A DNA stretch of 8,252 nt from Opitutaceae bacterium (GTDB lineage: Bacteria; Verrucomicrobiota; Verrucomicrobiia; Opitutales; Opitutaceae), in the NCBI GenBank assembly GCA_016763045.1, contig JAESUN010000028.1:1-8252 (forward strand). The letters run 5' to 3'. The notes beneath the pieces are model-generated. The model was not told the DNA's origin and searched no databases. It was given only the letters and a program-made list of their open reading frames with translations. Both the position numbers and the translations under genes were made by a program. The stretch's first letter is position 1. Each line of letters begins with the position of its first letter. Shown here piece by piece: positions 1 to 8,252 of the stretch.

Positions 1-615
1 CAGTCCGGGATTCTTGAATATGGGGTTGTGACACTCTTGCGTGGCGAAATTGTTTCAACAGAAACGCGGCTCTGTGCTTCGGAAGGTCGCATTTCAGCTA
101 TGGATGCAGAGGTTCACGGCATTCGCGAAAGGGATGTGAGGAATTGCGATGCTTTTTCTGAGGAGTGGGATTTATTTGCAAAACTTCGCGAAACGGGAGT
201 TTTGGCGGGTCATTTTGCGGCAACGGAAAACGGGCTCCTTAAATCCGTTTGGCCTTATCCGAGGGCATCACCTGATTTTTTGTTTCCGGGTCGTGAGATT
301 GCGGAGTGGGGCCCGTGGATTGATACGGGTTATATTTTTAAAGAAATGGGTCTGGCTCAAGAGTCTGCCAGGTTGGAGGATTTGGTTGTAAAAATGGATT
401 TGATGGAAGAGTTGGAGTTTTTGGCCCAAAAATATTGCCCAGAAGCTCGGGCTGGCTTCCATTCTGCTTTATACGATGCGATGGCGACTGCACTTCTACT
501 TCTTTCGATTGAGCAACACCAGGAGGGACCCACTGTTTCACTCGGGTGGATGCTCGAGATGAGTACGGCAGACCCCGGAAAAAAAGAAGAGAGAAGACAA
601 GGTCGACTTTTCTAG
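1..615 (+). CDS. DnaQ-like (DEDDh) 3'-5' exonuclease, N-terminus cut by window edge
   Basis: The gene enters the window already in frame and encodes 204 visible residues, so the GTG at 28 is not its start. The fold resembles the RNase T/DNA polymerase III epsilon superfamily, which removes nucleotides from 3' ends using two metal ions. The first visible residues, ILEYGVV, match the strand just after the Exo I DxE motif, so Exo I itself lies upstream. An Exo II-like segment, AGHFAATENGLL, is at visible residues 69-80, with Glu76 where Asp is usual. Exo III is HSALYDA at 154-160, with the general-base His154 and metal-binding Asp159. A basic tail ends in two tandem stops (TAG TAG, 613-618). The SMP-30 gene follows 27 bp downstream on the same strand and may be cotranscribed. 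Whether this is a proofreading subunit or a stand-alone exonuclease cannot be decided; lack of a visible clamp-binding motif or fused domain favours stand-alone. Confidence 0.8.
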   Translation, partial: QSGILEYGVVTLLRGEIVSTETRLCASEGRISAMDAEVHGIRERDVRNCDAFSEEWDLFAKLRETGVLAGHFAATENGLLKSVWPYPRASPDFLFPGREIAEWGPWIDTGYIFKEMGLAQESARLEDLVVKMDLMEELEFLAQKYCPEARAGFHSALYDAMATALLLLSIEQHQEGPTVSLGWMLEMSTADPGKKEERRQGRLF

Positions 616-642
616 TAGATAAATTTAACAAGAAGGGAATTT

Positions 643-1590
643 ATGGAATCTGGAAAACTGAAGTGTCTCGTTGAGTCTCATTCAACATTAGGTGAAGGCC
701 CATTGTGGGACCAGAAGGAGAAGTGCCTTTGGTGGGTTGATATTGAGGGCCGAAAGATTCACCGTTATGATCCCGTGACGGGCGAAAATCGTTCGATAGA
801 GGTGGCAGGGCGTCCGAGTACCATTGTTCCTCGGGAGTCTGGAGGGGTTATCTATACCATGGAGCGAGAGGTGCTAGCTCTGGATTTTCAGACAGCCGAG
901 AGCACTGTGTTGGCTCGAATTCCGGAAGTGGGTTCGGAGGTACGCTTTAATGATGGGAAGTGTGATCCGGCTGGTAGACTCTGGGCTGGAACGATGGGGT
1001 CTAAGGATGGACAGGGTATTGGAGCTCTTTATTGTATCGATACCGACTTGAGCTTTCGCCGAATGGTTGAAGGGGTGGCAGTTTCCAATGGGATTGTCTG
1101 GAGCCTGGATCACAAGATCTTGTATTATATCGATACGTTTACTCGGGAGGTGGCTGCTTATGATTATGATCTAGAAAGCGGTGATATTTCCAATCGCCGG
1201 GTGGCTGTTCTTATTGATGAGAAATACGGTTTTCCGGATGGGATGTCGATTGATGCCGAAGGAATGTTGTGGATCGCACATTGGGGAGGGGCGGCTGTTC
1301 GACGATGGAATCCGATGTCGGGAGAATTATTAAACTCTATCAGTATCCCGGCGCAGCAGGTGACGGCGTGCGCTTTTGGAGGGGAAGACCTTCACGATTT
1401 ATATATTACAACGGCGACGAGTGGTTTTTCCAATGAAGATTTGTTGGTGCAACCCAGAGCGGGGAACCTCTTTATGTATGAGCTGGAGGTTGCGGGCGTT
1501 CCTGCATTTTCCTTCAAGGGGTCAGTTTTTTTAACAGGGAGGGTAGGGGCTCTTCCTCCAGGGATTGAATTTTTAAGTCCGCACAGCTGA
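643..1590 (+). CDS. SMP-30/gluconolactonase/regucalcin-family beta-propeller protein
   Basis: A 315-residue protein of the SMP-30/gluconolactonase/LRE-like family, six-bladed propellers that hydrolyse sugar lactones or related esters with one divalent metal. The metal ligands can be placed: Glu18 in LGEGPLW, Asn149 in VSNG and Asp199 in FPDG, close to regucalcin positions 18, 154 and 204. The substrate-side residues Arg101, Asn103 and Asp104 lie in EVRFNDGK. There is no signal peptide, so it is probably cytoplasmic. The ATG at 643 is preceded by a purine-rich AGAAGGGA (631-638) at suitable spacing, and the protein begins at the family's normal N-terminus. Family members usually stop shortly after the equivalent of PAFSFKG (287-293); here 22 further residues run antisense through the end of the HAD gene, overlapping it by 77 bp. 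The substrate cannot be inferred, so gluconolactonase is a family label only. Confidence 0.88.
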   Translation: MESGKLKCLVESHSTLGEGPLWDQKEKCLWWVDIEGRKIHRYDPVTGENRSIEVAGRPSTIVPRESGGVIYTMEREVLALDFQTAESTVLARIPEVGSEVRFNDGKCDPAGRLWAGTMGSKDGQGIGALYCIDTDLSFRRMVEGVAVSNGIVWSLDHKILYYIDTFTREVAAYDYDLESGDISNRRVAVLIDEKYGFPDGMSIDAEGMLWIAHWGGAAVRRWNPMSGELLNSISIPAQQVTACAFGGEDLHDLYITTATSGFSNEDLLVQPRAGNLFMYELEVAGVPAFSFKGSVFLTGRVGALPPGIEFLSPHS

Positions 1591-2173
1591 AATCTCCCGA
1601 AAGGGTTGAAGGTCCTGGGATGGCAACGCAGTTGAGGCCAGCTCTTTTTGCCGCGGTCAGCCCCGTGTAGGAGTCTTCAAAGGCCAAGGCATTTTCTCCC
1701 TCTAGCTTAAAGAAATCTAGGAGGGAAAGATAGACGTCTGGAGAGGGTTTGGGCTTCTTCACATCATCGCGACAACGAATGGCATCGAACTCATCAAAAA
1801 GCCCGAGGCGTTTTAAATGTGAGTCGACCCAATCATGATTGGAATTGGAGGCAACACCCAGTGGAAGCTTTAGGGCTTTTGCGGTTTCAATCGTTTTCAG
1901 AATACCGGGCAGGATCGGTTTGGCCTCAACTTCTTTTAGGACGGATTGATTAATATGCTTTTTAAAATTAGCGACGGGCATCGGAAGATCGTCTCTATCT
2001 TTAAAGTCAGCCCATGGGTCGAAGGGGACATCCGCATGTCCTACGATGGCGTTAAATCGATCTTCTGGGAACTCGATCTGGCAAAGTTCGTAGGCTTTTT
2101 TCCACGCTTCGATGATAGCGGATTCGGTATCGATAATTAGTCCGTCAAAATCAAAAAGCAGTGCTTGGATCAT
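1514..2173 (-). CDS. HAD-superfamily hydrolase (beta-phosphoglucomutase-like, subfamily IA)
   Basis: A 219-residue haloacid dehalogenase-type phosphatase or phosphomutase. All four HAD motifs are visible: motif I DFDGLIIDTES with nucleophile Asp8 and acid/base Asp10, motif II GVASNSN with Ser109, motif III KPKPSPDVY with Lys142 as the likely conserved lysine, and motif IV AFEDSYTG with Glu166 and Asp167. A helical cap lies between motifs I and II (about residues 15-90), as in beta-phosphoglucomutase and the YhcW-like phosphatases. Members typically dephosphorylate small phosphorylated metabolites in the cytoplasm; the substrate is not deducible. The ATG at 2173 gives the canonical short lead before motif I, but no Shine-Dalgarno sequence precedes it. 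It lies downstream of gyrA on the same strand, with a strong terminator in between, so it is probably transcribed separately. Its last 77 bp overlap the convergent SMP-30 gene. Confidence 0.88.
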   Translation of the reverse strand: MIQALLFDFDGLIIDTESAIIEAWKKAYELCQIEFPEDRFNAIVGHADVPFDPWADFKDRDDLPMPVANFKKHINQSVLKEVEAKPILPGILKTIETAKALKLPLGVASNSNHDWVDSHLKRLGLFDEFDAIRCRDDVKKPKPSPDVYLSLLDFFKLEGENALAFEDSYTGLTAAKRAGLNCVAIPGPSTLSGDFSCADLKIQSLEEEPLPSLLKKLTP

Positions 2174-2206
2174 TCGGAAAGGGTTTCATACTTTTTCTGA
2201 AAAAGA

Positions 2207-2234
2207 AAGAGCACGCTTCGAAAAGCGTGCTCTT
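2207..2234 (-). terminator. Rho-independent terminator of the gyrBA operon
   Basis: A perfect 12-bp inverted repeat (AAGAGCACGCTT / AAGCGTGCTCTT) encloses a 4-nt loop that reads TTCG on the - strand. On that strand the stem is followed by a T-rich run (TCTTTTTC, 2206-2199). It lies 38 bp past the gyrA stop and 33 bp before the HAD start, so it should end gyrBA transcripts. The + strand side is also A-rich and carries no T tract, so the element is not bidirectional by the classical criterion. Confidence 0.85.
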
Positions 2235-2272
2235 GAAAAAAAGAAGGTGAAGAAAAACTAATCACTCATGGA

Positions 2273-4699
2273 TCAGGCTTCTTCTTCGTCGACTTCAACG
2301 ATTCTGGCGATGCCGATCAACTTATCTCTACCCTTTAGATTGATCAATCGGACTCCTTGAGAAACGCGTCCAATCGTTCGGATATCTTTAACGGGGCAGC
2401 GGACGGATTGTCCTTTGTTGGTCAGGAGCATGATCTCGTCTGTTTCTTGAACGCTAAGAGCACCTGCGACAGATTTCGCTTTGATCGCTATGATTCCGAC
2501 ACCACCTCTTCTTGTTTCGCGGTAGTCGTCGAAGCTGGAGCGCTTTCCGATTCCTTCTTCACTTGCGATGAGTAGGGTAGAGTTTGGATCGACTATTTCA
2601 ATGGCTTCGATGAAGTCTCCTTCGCGTTTAAACTTCATTCCGATAACACCCATCGAAGGACGTCCCATTGGTCTGACGTTTGATTCTTTAAAGCGAATCG
2701 CCATTCCAAAATGAGAAATCATGACGATTTCATTGTCACCTGAGGTCAGTCTTACTCCGATTAGGTCATCGCCTTCGTTTATCTTGATTCCTATGATGCC
2801 GCCTTTTCGAAGATTCGAATAGGCGTCGAGGTTTGTCTTTTTGATAAGGCCCTTTTTGGTGGCCATGACGAGGTTCTGAGTATCTGAGAATTCTTTCACG
2901 CAGATCATTGCGGCAATCTTCTCGTCTTTTTGCATCGCTAGGACATTGGCAACAGCTCGTCCTTTGGAAATTCGGCTACCTTCAGGAATTTCGTAAGCCT
3001 TTTGCACATAAACCCGGCCATTGTTCATGAAGAACATAATGTAGTCATGGGTACTGGCGGTGAAGATGTCTTTGATGAAATCTTCTTCGTAAGTATCTGT
3101 CCCGATGACTCCCTTCCCGCCACGTTTTTGGGAACGATAGAGGCTTTCACTGGTGCGTTTGATGAATCCTTTCTGGGAGAGAGTGATGATACAGCCTTCG
3201 TTGGCGATGACATCTTCCATGCGGAACTCGCCTTCTGCAGCTGTTAATTCTGTCTTTCTTGGCTGGGTGTATTTATCCTTGAGCTCAAGGATCTCTGTTT
3301 TGACGACATTCAGGAGTTTGCTTTCGCTTTCGATAATAGAACGAAGCTCAGCAATAAGTGCCAGCAGCTCCATGTATTCCTTCTCAATCTTTTCCCGTTC
3401 CATTCCGGTGAGCTGATAGAGACGTAAATCGAGGATGGCATTAACCTGTCGATCCGAGAGAGCGTACTTTTCTTTGAGTCGGATCTTTGCTTCGTCGCGA
3501 TTCGAAGAGGCCCGAATAATCCGAACAAAATCATCGAGATTATCCAGAGCGATTTTATAGCCCTCAAGGATGTGTGCTCTGTCTTCTGCTTTGTTGAGAC
3601 GAAACTGAGTCCGGCGATAGATAACTTCCCGACGATGTTCGATGAAGCATTGCAGGAGTTCTTTGATGTTCATCTGCTTGGGTCGTTTTTGATCCAGAGC
3701 AAGAAGGATGACGCCAAAGGAACTCTCTAGCGCTGTCATCTTATAAAGTTGGTTGATGATTACGCGTGGAACTTCTCCGCGCTTTAATTCGATGACGATA
3801 CGTGTATTTTCATCAGATTCATCCCGAAGTTCACTGATGCCATCGATTACTTTATTTGTAACGAGTTCAGCAATTTTGGTAACAAGAGTGGCTCGGTTGA
3901 CGTTGTAGGGAAGCTCGATGATGATGATCTTTTCACGGCCATGTTCCATTTCTTCGACCAGGACTCGTCCCTTTGTTCGGACAATGCCTCGACCTGTGCG
4001 CATGTAGGACTCAATGCCTGAACGTCCGGCGATAATTCCTCCAGTCGGAAAATCAGGGCCAGGGATGATCTGGATAATTTCATCGAGTGTGATATGTGGG
4101 TTGTCGATGATCGCGCAGGTTGCGGTTATCAGCTCGTCCAGATTGTGAGGAGGGATATTTGTTGTCATCCCAACAGCGATTCCGGTGGAACCGTTCATGA
4201 GCAAGTTTGGCAGAGCCGATGGAAGGACGGTTGGCTCTGTTGTGCTCTCTTTATAATTGGGGACAAAATCGACTGTTCCCTCATCAATACCGTGAAGAAG
4301 TTCTTCGGCTACATTGGTGAGGCGTGCTTCTGTATAACGATAGGCAGCCGGAGGATCTCCATCCACGGAACCAAAATTTCCCTGAGGATCAATCAGTGGA
4401 TAGCGGAGAACCCATCTTTGTGCCATTCGCACGAGAGTGTCGTAAACGGAACTATCTCCATGAGGATGGTAGTTCTTAAGAACTTCTCCCACTACACCCG
4501 CACATTTGTCGAAGGGGCGGTTATGGAGAAGGCCTTCTCGAAACATGGCGTAAAGGATTCGTCTTTGGACCGGTTTTAATCCATCACGTGCATCAGGCAG
4601 TGCGCGGCTGATGATGACAGACATCGAATAATCGATGTAAGCCGTTTGCATGACGTCAGTAATGTTTACCGGGATAATTCGTTCGGGAGACTCGTTCAT
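2273..4699 (-). CDS. gyrA: DNA gyrase subunit A
   Basis: An 808-residue GyrA, the breakage-reunion subunit of the cytoplasmic A2B2 gyrase. The winged-helix/tower region holds the catalytic Tyr122 in AYRYTEARL, preceded by Arg121, with numbering identical to E. coli. The quinolone-resistance region reads HPHGDSSVYD, with Ser83 and Asp87 as in sensitive enzymes. The dimer interface and coiled coil follow (about 340-480). The C-terminal six-bladed DNA-wrapping domain (about 490-795) carries the GyrA box QKRGGKG at 524-530, which separates gyrase from topoisomerase IV ParC. A short acidic tail, VEVDEEEA, ends the protein. The length is slightly below E. coli's 875, mainly for lack of a long acidic tail. 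The gene follows gyrB by 60 bp and is almost certainly cotranscribed. No Shine-Dalgarno sequence precedes ATG 4699; the leader there is pyrimidine-rich (AGCTTCTCCCTTTACC). Confidence 0.97.
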   Translation of the reverse strand: MNESPERIIPVNITDVMQTAYIDYSMSVIISRALPDARDGLKPVQRRILYAMFREGLLHNRPFDKCAGVVGEVLKNYHPHGDSSVYDTLVRMAQRWVLRYPLIDPQGNFGSVDGDPPAAYRYTEARLTNVAEELLHGIDEGTVDFVPNYKESTTEPTVLPSALPNLLMNGSTGIAVGMTTNIPPHNLDELITATCAIIDNPHITLDEIIQIIPGPDFPTGGIIAGRSGIESYMRTGRGIVRTKGRVLVEEMEHGREKIIIIELPYNVNRATLVTKIAELVTNKVIDGISELRDESDENTRIVIELKRGEVPRVIINQLYKMTALESSFGVILLALDQKRPKQMNIKELLQCFIEHRREVIYRRTQFRLNKAEDRAHILEGYKIALDNLDDFVRIIRASSNRDEAKIRLKEKYALSDRQVNAILDLRLYQLTGMEREKIEKEYMELLALIAELRSIIESESKLLNVVKTEILELKDKYTQPRKTELTAAEGEFRMEDVIANEGCIITLSQKGFIKRTSESLYRSQKRGGKGVIGTDTYEEDFIKDIFTASTHDYIMFFMNNGRVYVQKAYEIPEGSRISKGRAVANVLAMQKDEKIAAMICVKEFSDTQNLVMATKKGLIKKTNLDAYSNLRKGGIIGIKINEGDDLIGVRLTSGDNEIVMISHFGMAIRFKESNVRPMGRPSMGVIGMKFKREGDFIEAIEIVDPNSTLLIASEEGIGKRSSFDDYRETRRGGVGIIAIKAKSVAGALSVQETDEIMLLTNKGQSVRCPVKDIRTIGRVSQGVRLINLKGRDKLIGIARIVEVDEEEA

Positions 4700-4759
4700 T
4701 TAGTGGTAAAGGGAGAAGCTGTTATTGTGGAGTGGCGGTTAAAAATCGAGCGGTCTGCT

Positions 4760-7341
<2,582 letters not shown>

Positions 7342-7427
7342 GTATAAGAGTCTAAATAAAGATTAATTTTCGCTTGTTTTACGGGTTTGGACAACCTTTT
7401 TTCTGGTTTTATGGGTATTTTTTTATT

Positions 7428-7444
7428 TTAGGTTTACAACCTAA
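7428..7444. promoter_or_regulatory. Palindromic operator candidate in the gyrB/Rrf2 divergent region
   Basis: A perfect 7-bp inverted repeat with a 3-bp centre: TTAGGTT, TAC, AACCTAA. A further TAGGTT half-site lies 18 bp downstream of the first (7447-7452). It lies 26 bp before the GTG of the Rrf2 gene and overlaps a possible -10 (TAAGAT, 7442-7447), for which no good -35 is visible. Size and symmetry fit a site for a dimeric winged-helix protein such as Rrf2, so autorepression is the natural inference. The rest of the 128-bp gap is AT-rich and holds no gene. Confidence 0.5.
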
Positions 7445-7469
7445 GATAGGTTCGTAAACAGTTGGAGCT

Positions 7470-7883
7470 GTGAAACTTTCGGTAAAAGTGGAGTATGCCT
7501 GTCGAGTACTGGCACAACTGGCGAAGAACCATAGTTCTCCTGAATTAGCTCATATTGAAGAATTGGCGGAGAAAGAGGCTGTTCCGGCAAACTATTTGGT
7601 TCAGATACTGAGTGACTTGCGCAATGGAGGATTGATCACGAGTCGTAGGGGTAAACAGGGCGGGTATGCGCTAGCACGTTCCCCCGAAACCATCTCGTTA
7701 TATGAGATTGTTAGCTTGGTGGATGGCGATTTGTTGGAGTTTAGCTCGAACAGTGACGGCGAGTCCGGTCGTCGTGTTTCGAGTATTTGGAAAGAAGTTC
7801 GTGCCGATCTGGAGGAGAAAACTCGTAGCTATACGCTCGATATGTTCTTAAGCGAAGATTCGGACGATATGTATTACATCTGA
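7470..7883 (+). CDS. Rrf2-family winged-helix transcriptional regulator without cluster cysteines
   Basis: A 137-residue cytoplasmic DNA-binding protein. The N-terminus MKLSVKVEYACRVLAQLA is the hallmark Rrf2 opening helix and supports GTG 7470 as start. A GGAG (7464-7467) precedes it by only 2 nt, unusually close. The helix-turn-helix and wing span about residues 27-70, with NYLVQILSDLRNGGLITS as recognition region and RGKQGGYALAR as the wing. The IscR/NsrR/RsrR branch binds Fe-S clusters through C-terminal cysteines; here the matching region (LEFSSNSDGESGRR, about 89-102) has none, and the only cysteine is Cys11 in helix 1. It is therefore probably a CymR-like cluster-free member, sensing a ligand or protein partner, or an unassigned branch. 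The C-terminal tail is acidic (SEDSDDMYYI). It is divergent from gyrB with a palindrome between; targets are unknown. Confidence 0.9.
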   Translation: MKLSVKVEYACRVLAQLAKNHSSPELAHIEELAEKEAVPANYLVQILSDLRNGGLITSRRGKQGGYALARSPETISLYEIVSLVDGDLLEFSSNSDGESGRRVSSIWKEVRADLEEKTRSYTLDMFLSEDSDDMYYI

Positions 7884-7922
7884 GAGAGCGGAGCTCTGTG
7901 GGTCTAATGAAGGTTATCAGGG

Positions 7923-7952
7923 CTTTAGATAGCATTTCTACACTATCTAAAG
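7923..7952. repeat. Perfect 10-bp inverted repeat after the Rrf2 gene
   Basis: CTTTAGATAG and CTATCTAAAG flank a 10-nt spacer in the 127-bp gap between the regulator and the next gene. It could form a hairpin in the Rrf2 mRNA, but the stem is AT-rich and no T run follows, so it is a poor intrinsic terminator. The two arms are centred 20 bp apart, about two helical turns, which also fits a protein-binding site controlling the downstream gene. No other gene or RNA is seen in this gap. Confidence 0.5.
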
Positions 7953-8010
7953 TTGAAGAATAGGATCAGGCCTTGACGGAGAGCTTAATCCTCGCCATGG
8001 ATTCGAGGCA

Positions 8011-8252
8011 ATGCTCCAGGAATGGTTGGAAAAAATTCTTATTTTGCAGGATCGCGATGAGAGGAAGACGCGAATCGAAACACAAATCCTGCATATACCC
8101 AAAGAAGTGTCTGCTTGCGAAGAGAAGATCTCGCAACAGGAGTCGAACCTGGAGTTGGCTCGTAAGACCGTCCAGAACCTTGAATTAAAGCGAAAAGGTT
8201 TGGAGTCGGACATCGCCGTAGCGGAGGAGCATGCCGCTCGTTATCGAACCCA
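8011..8252 (+). CDS. CT398-like coiled-coil protein (probable C-terminal zinc ribbon), C-terminus cut by window edge
   Basis: Only the first 80 residues are in the window. They start MLQEWLEKILILQDRD and continue as an almost unbroken charged heptad pattern rich in Glu, Lys, Arg and Gln, predicting a long antiparallel coiled coil. The LxLQDxD opening and the IPKEV turn resemble the CT398/YbgI-neighbour family of coiled-coil proteins that end in a C4 zinc ribbon; the zinc ribbon would lie beyond the window. CT398-type proteins are described as partners of RNA polymerase sigma-54 and export components in Chlamydia, but that role should not be assumed here. ATG 8011 is preceded by GAGG (8005-8008) with only 2 nt spacing, as for the Rrf2 gene. 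The frame is open upstream to 7957 without another ATG, GTG or TTG in frame. Confidence 0.7.
   Translation, partial: MLQEWLEKILILQDRDERKTRIETQILHIPKEVSACEEKISQQESNLELARKTVQNLELKRKGLESDIAVAEEHAARYRT

Noticed and set aside
2191..2205. Short inverted repeat CTTTTT-CTG-AAAAAG next to the terminator
   Set aside because: Six A-T-rich pairs with a 3-nt loop arise easily in this poly-A/T stretch and overlap the T tract of the better terminator.
4094..4579. A 161-codon open frame on the + strand opposite gyrA
   Set aside because: It lies wholly antisense to well-conserved gyrA codons, shows no domain pattern and has no ribosome site; it is a shadow of the real gene.
7973..8001. TTGACG as a -35 box for the coiled-coil gene
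   Set aside because: No acceptable -10 box lies 16-18 bp downstream, so no promoter is called.
7973..8188. A 71-codon + strand frame starting TTG and overlapping the last gene
   Set aside because: The frame starting at 8011 gives a clear coiled-coil pattern typical of CT398-like proteins; the overlapping frame has no coherent composition.

Overview
The window is an ordinary housekeeping stretch of a bacterial chromosome with moderate GC content. It carries seven genes: two are cut by the window edges and one has a reading-frame break. No mobile element, CRISPR array, rRNA, tRNA or dedicated accessory system is visible. The GyrB and GyrA sequences (GyrB with the Gram-negative-type insertion in its DNA-binding half) and the mix of neighbours suggest a Gram-negative bacterium. 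A Verrucomicrobiota/Opitutales-like lineage is my best guess, but this is an impression of protein flavour and not a proven placement.

Layout. At the left end, two genes run on the + strand 27 bp apart: the C-terminal part of a DnaQ-like 3'-5' exonuclease (1-615) and an SMP-30/regucalcin/gluconolactonase-family protein (643-1590). A HAD phosphatase on the - strand (1514-2173) converges on them and overlaps the SMP-30 gene tail to tail by 77 bp. A strong hairpin (2207-2234) separates the HAD gene from the gyrase operon on the - strand, where gyrB (4760-7341) is followed after a 60-bp gap by gyrA (2273-4699). A 128-bp divergent intergenic region with a clean palindrome separates gyrB from an Rrf2-family regulator on the + strand (7470-7883). 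A 10-bp inverted repeat follows the regulator, then the start of a coiled-coil CT398-like protein (8011 to the end).

How the genes relate. GyrB and GyrA together form the A2B2 DNA gyrase, which introduces negative supercoils using ATP; all key catalytic residues inspected are present in both. The exonuclease (DNA end processing or proofreading type), the sugar-lactone or organophosphate-type hydrolase and the HAD phosphatase have no evident functional link with gyrase. The Rrf2 regulator probably controls itself through the palindrome in its own promoter region and could also affect the divergent gyrB promoter.

The most notable observation is a one-base frame break in gyrB inside the highly conserved RKRP-x-MYIGD segment. 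Restoring one G gives a perfect gyrase motif, so an assembly or sequencing deletion is the simplest explanation. A T7 homopolymer in the SMP-30/HAD overlap raises a similar question, because one T fewer would shorten both proteins to more typical ends. I found no convincing undescribed multi-gene system here.
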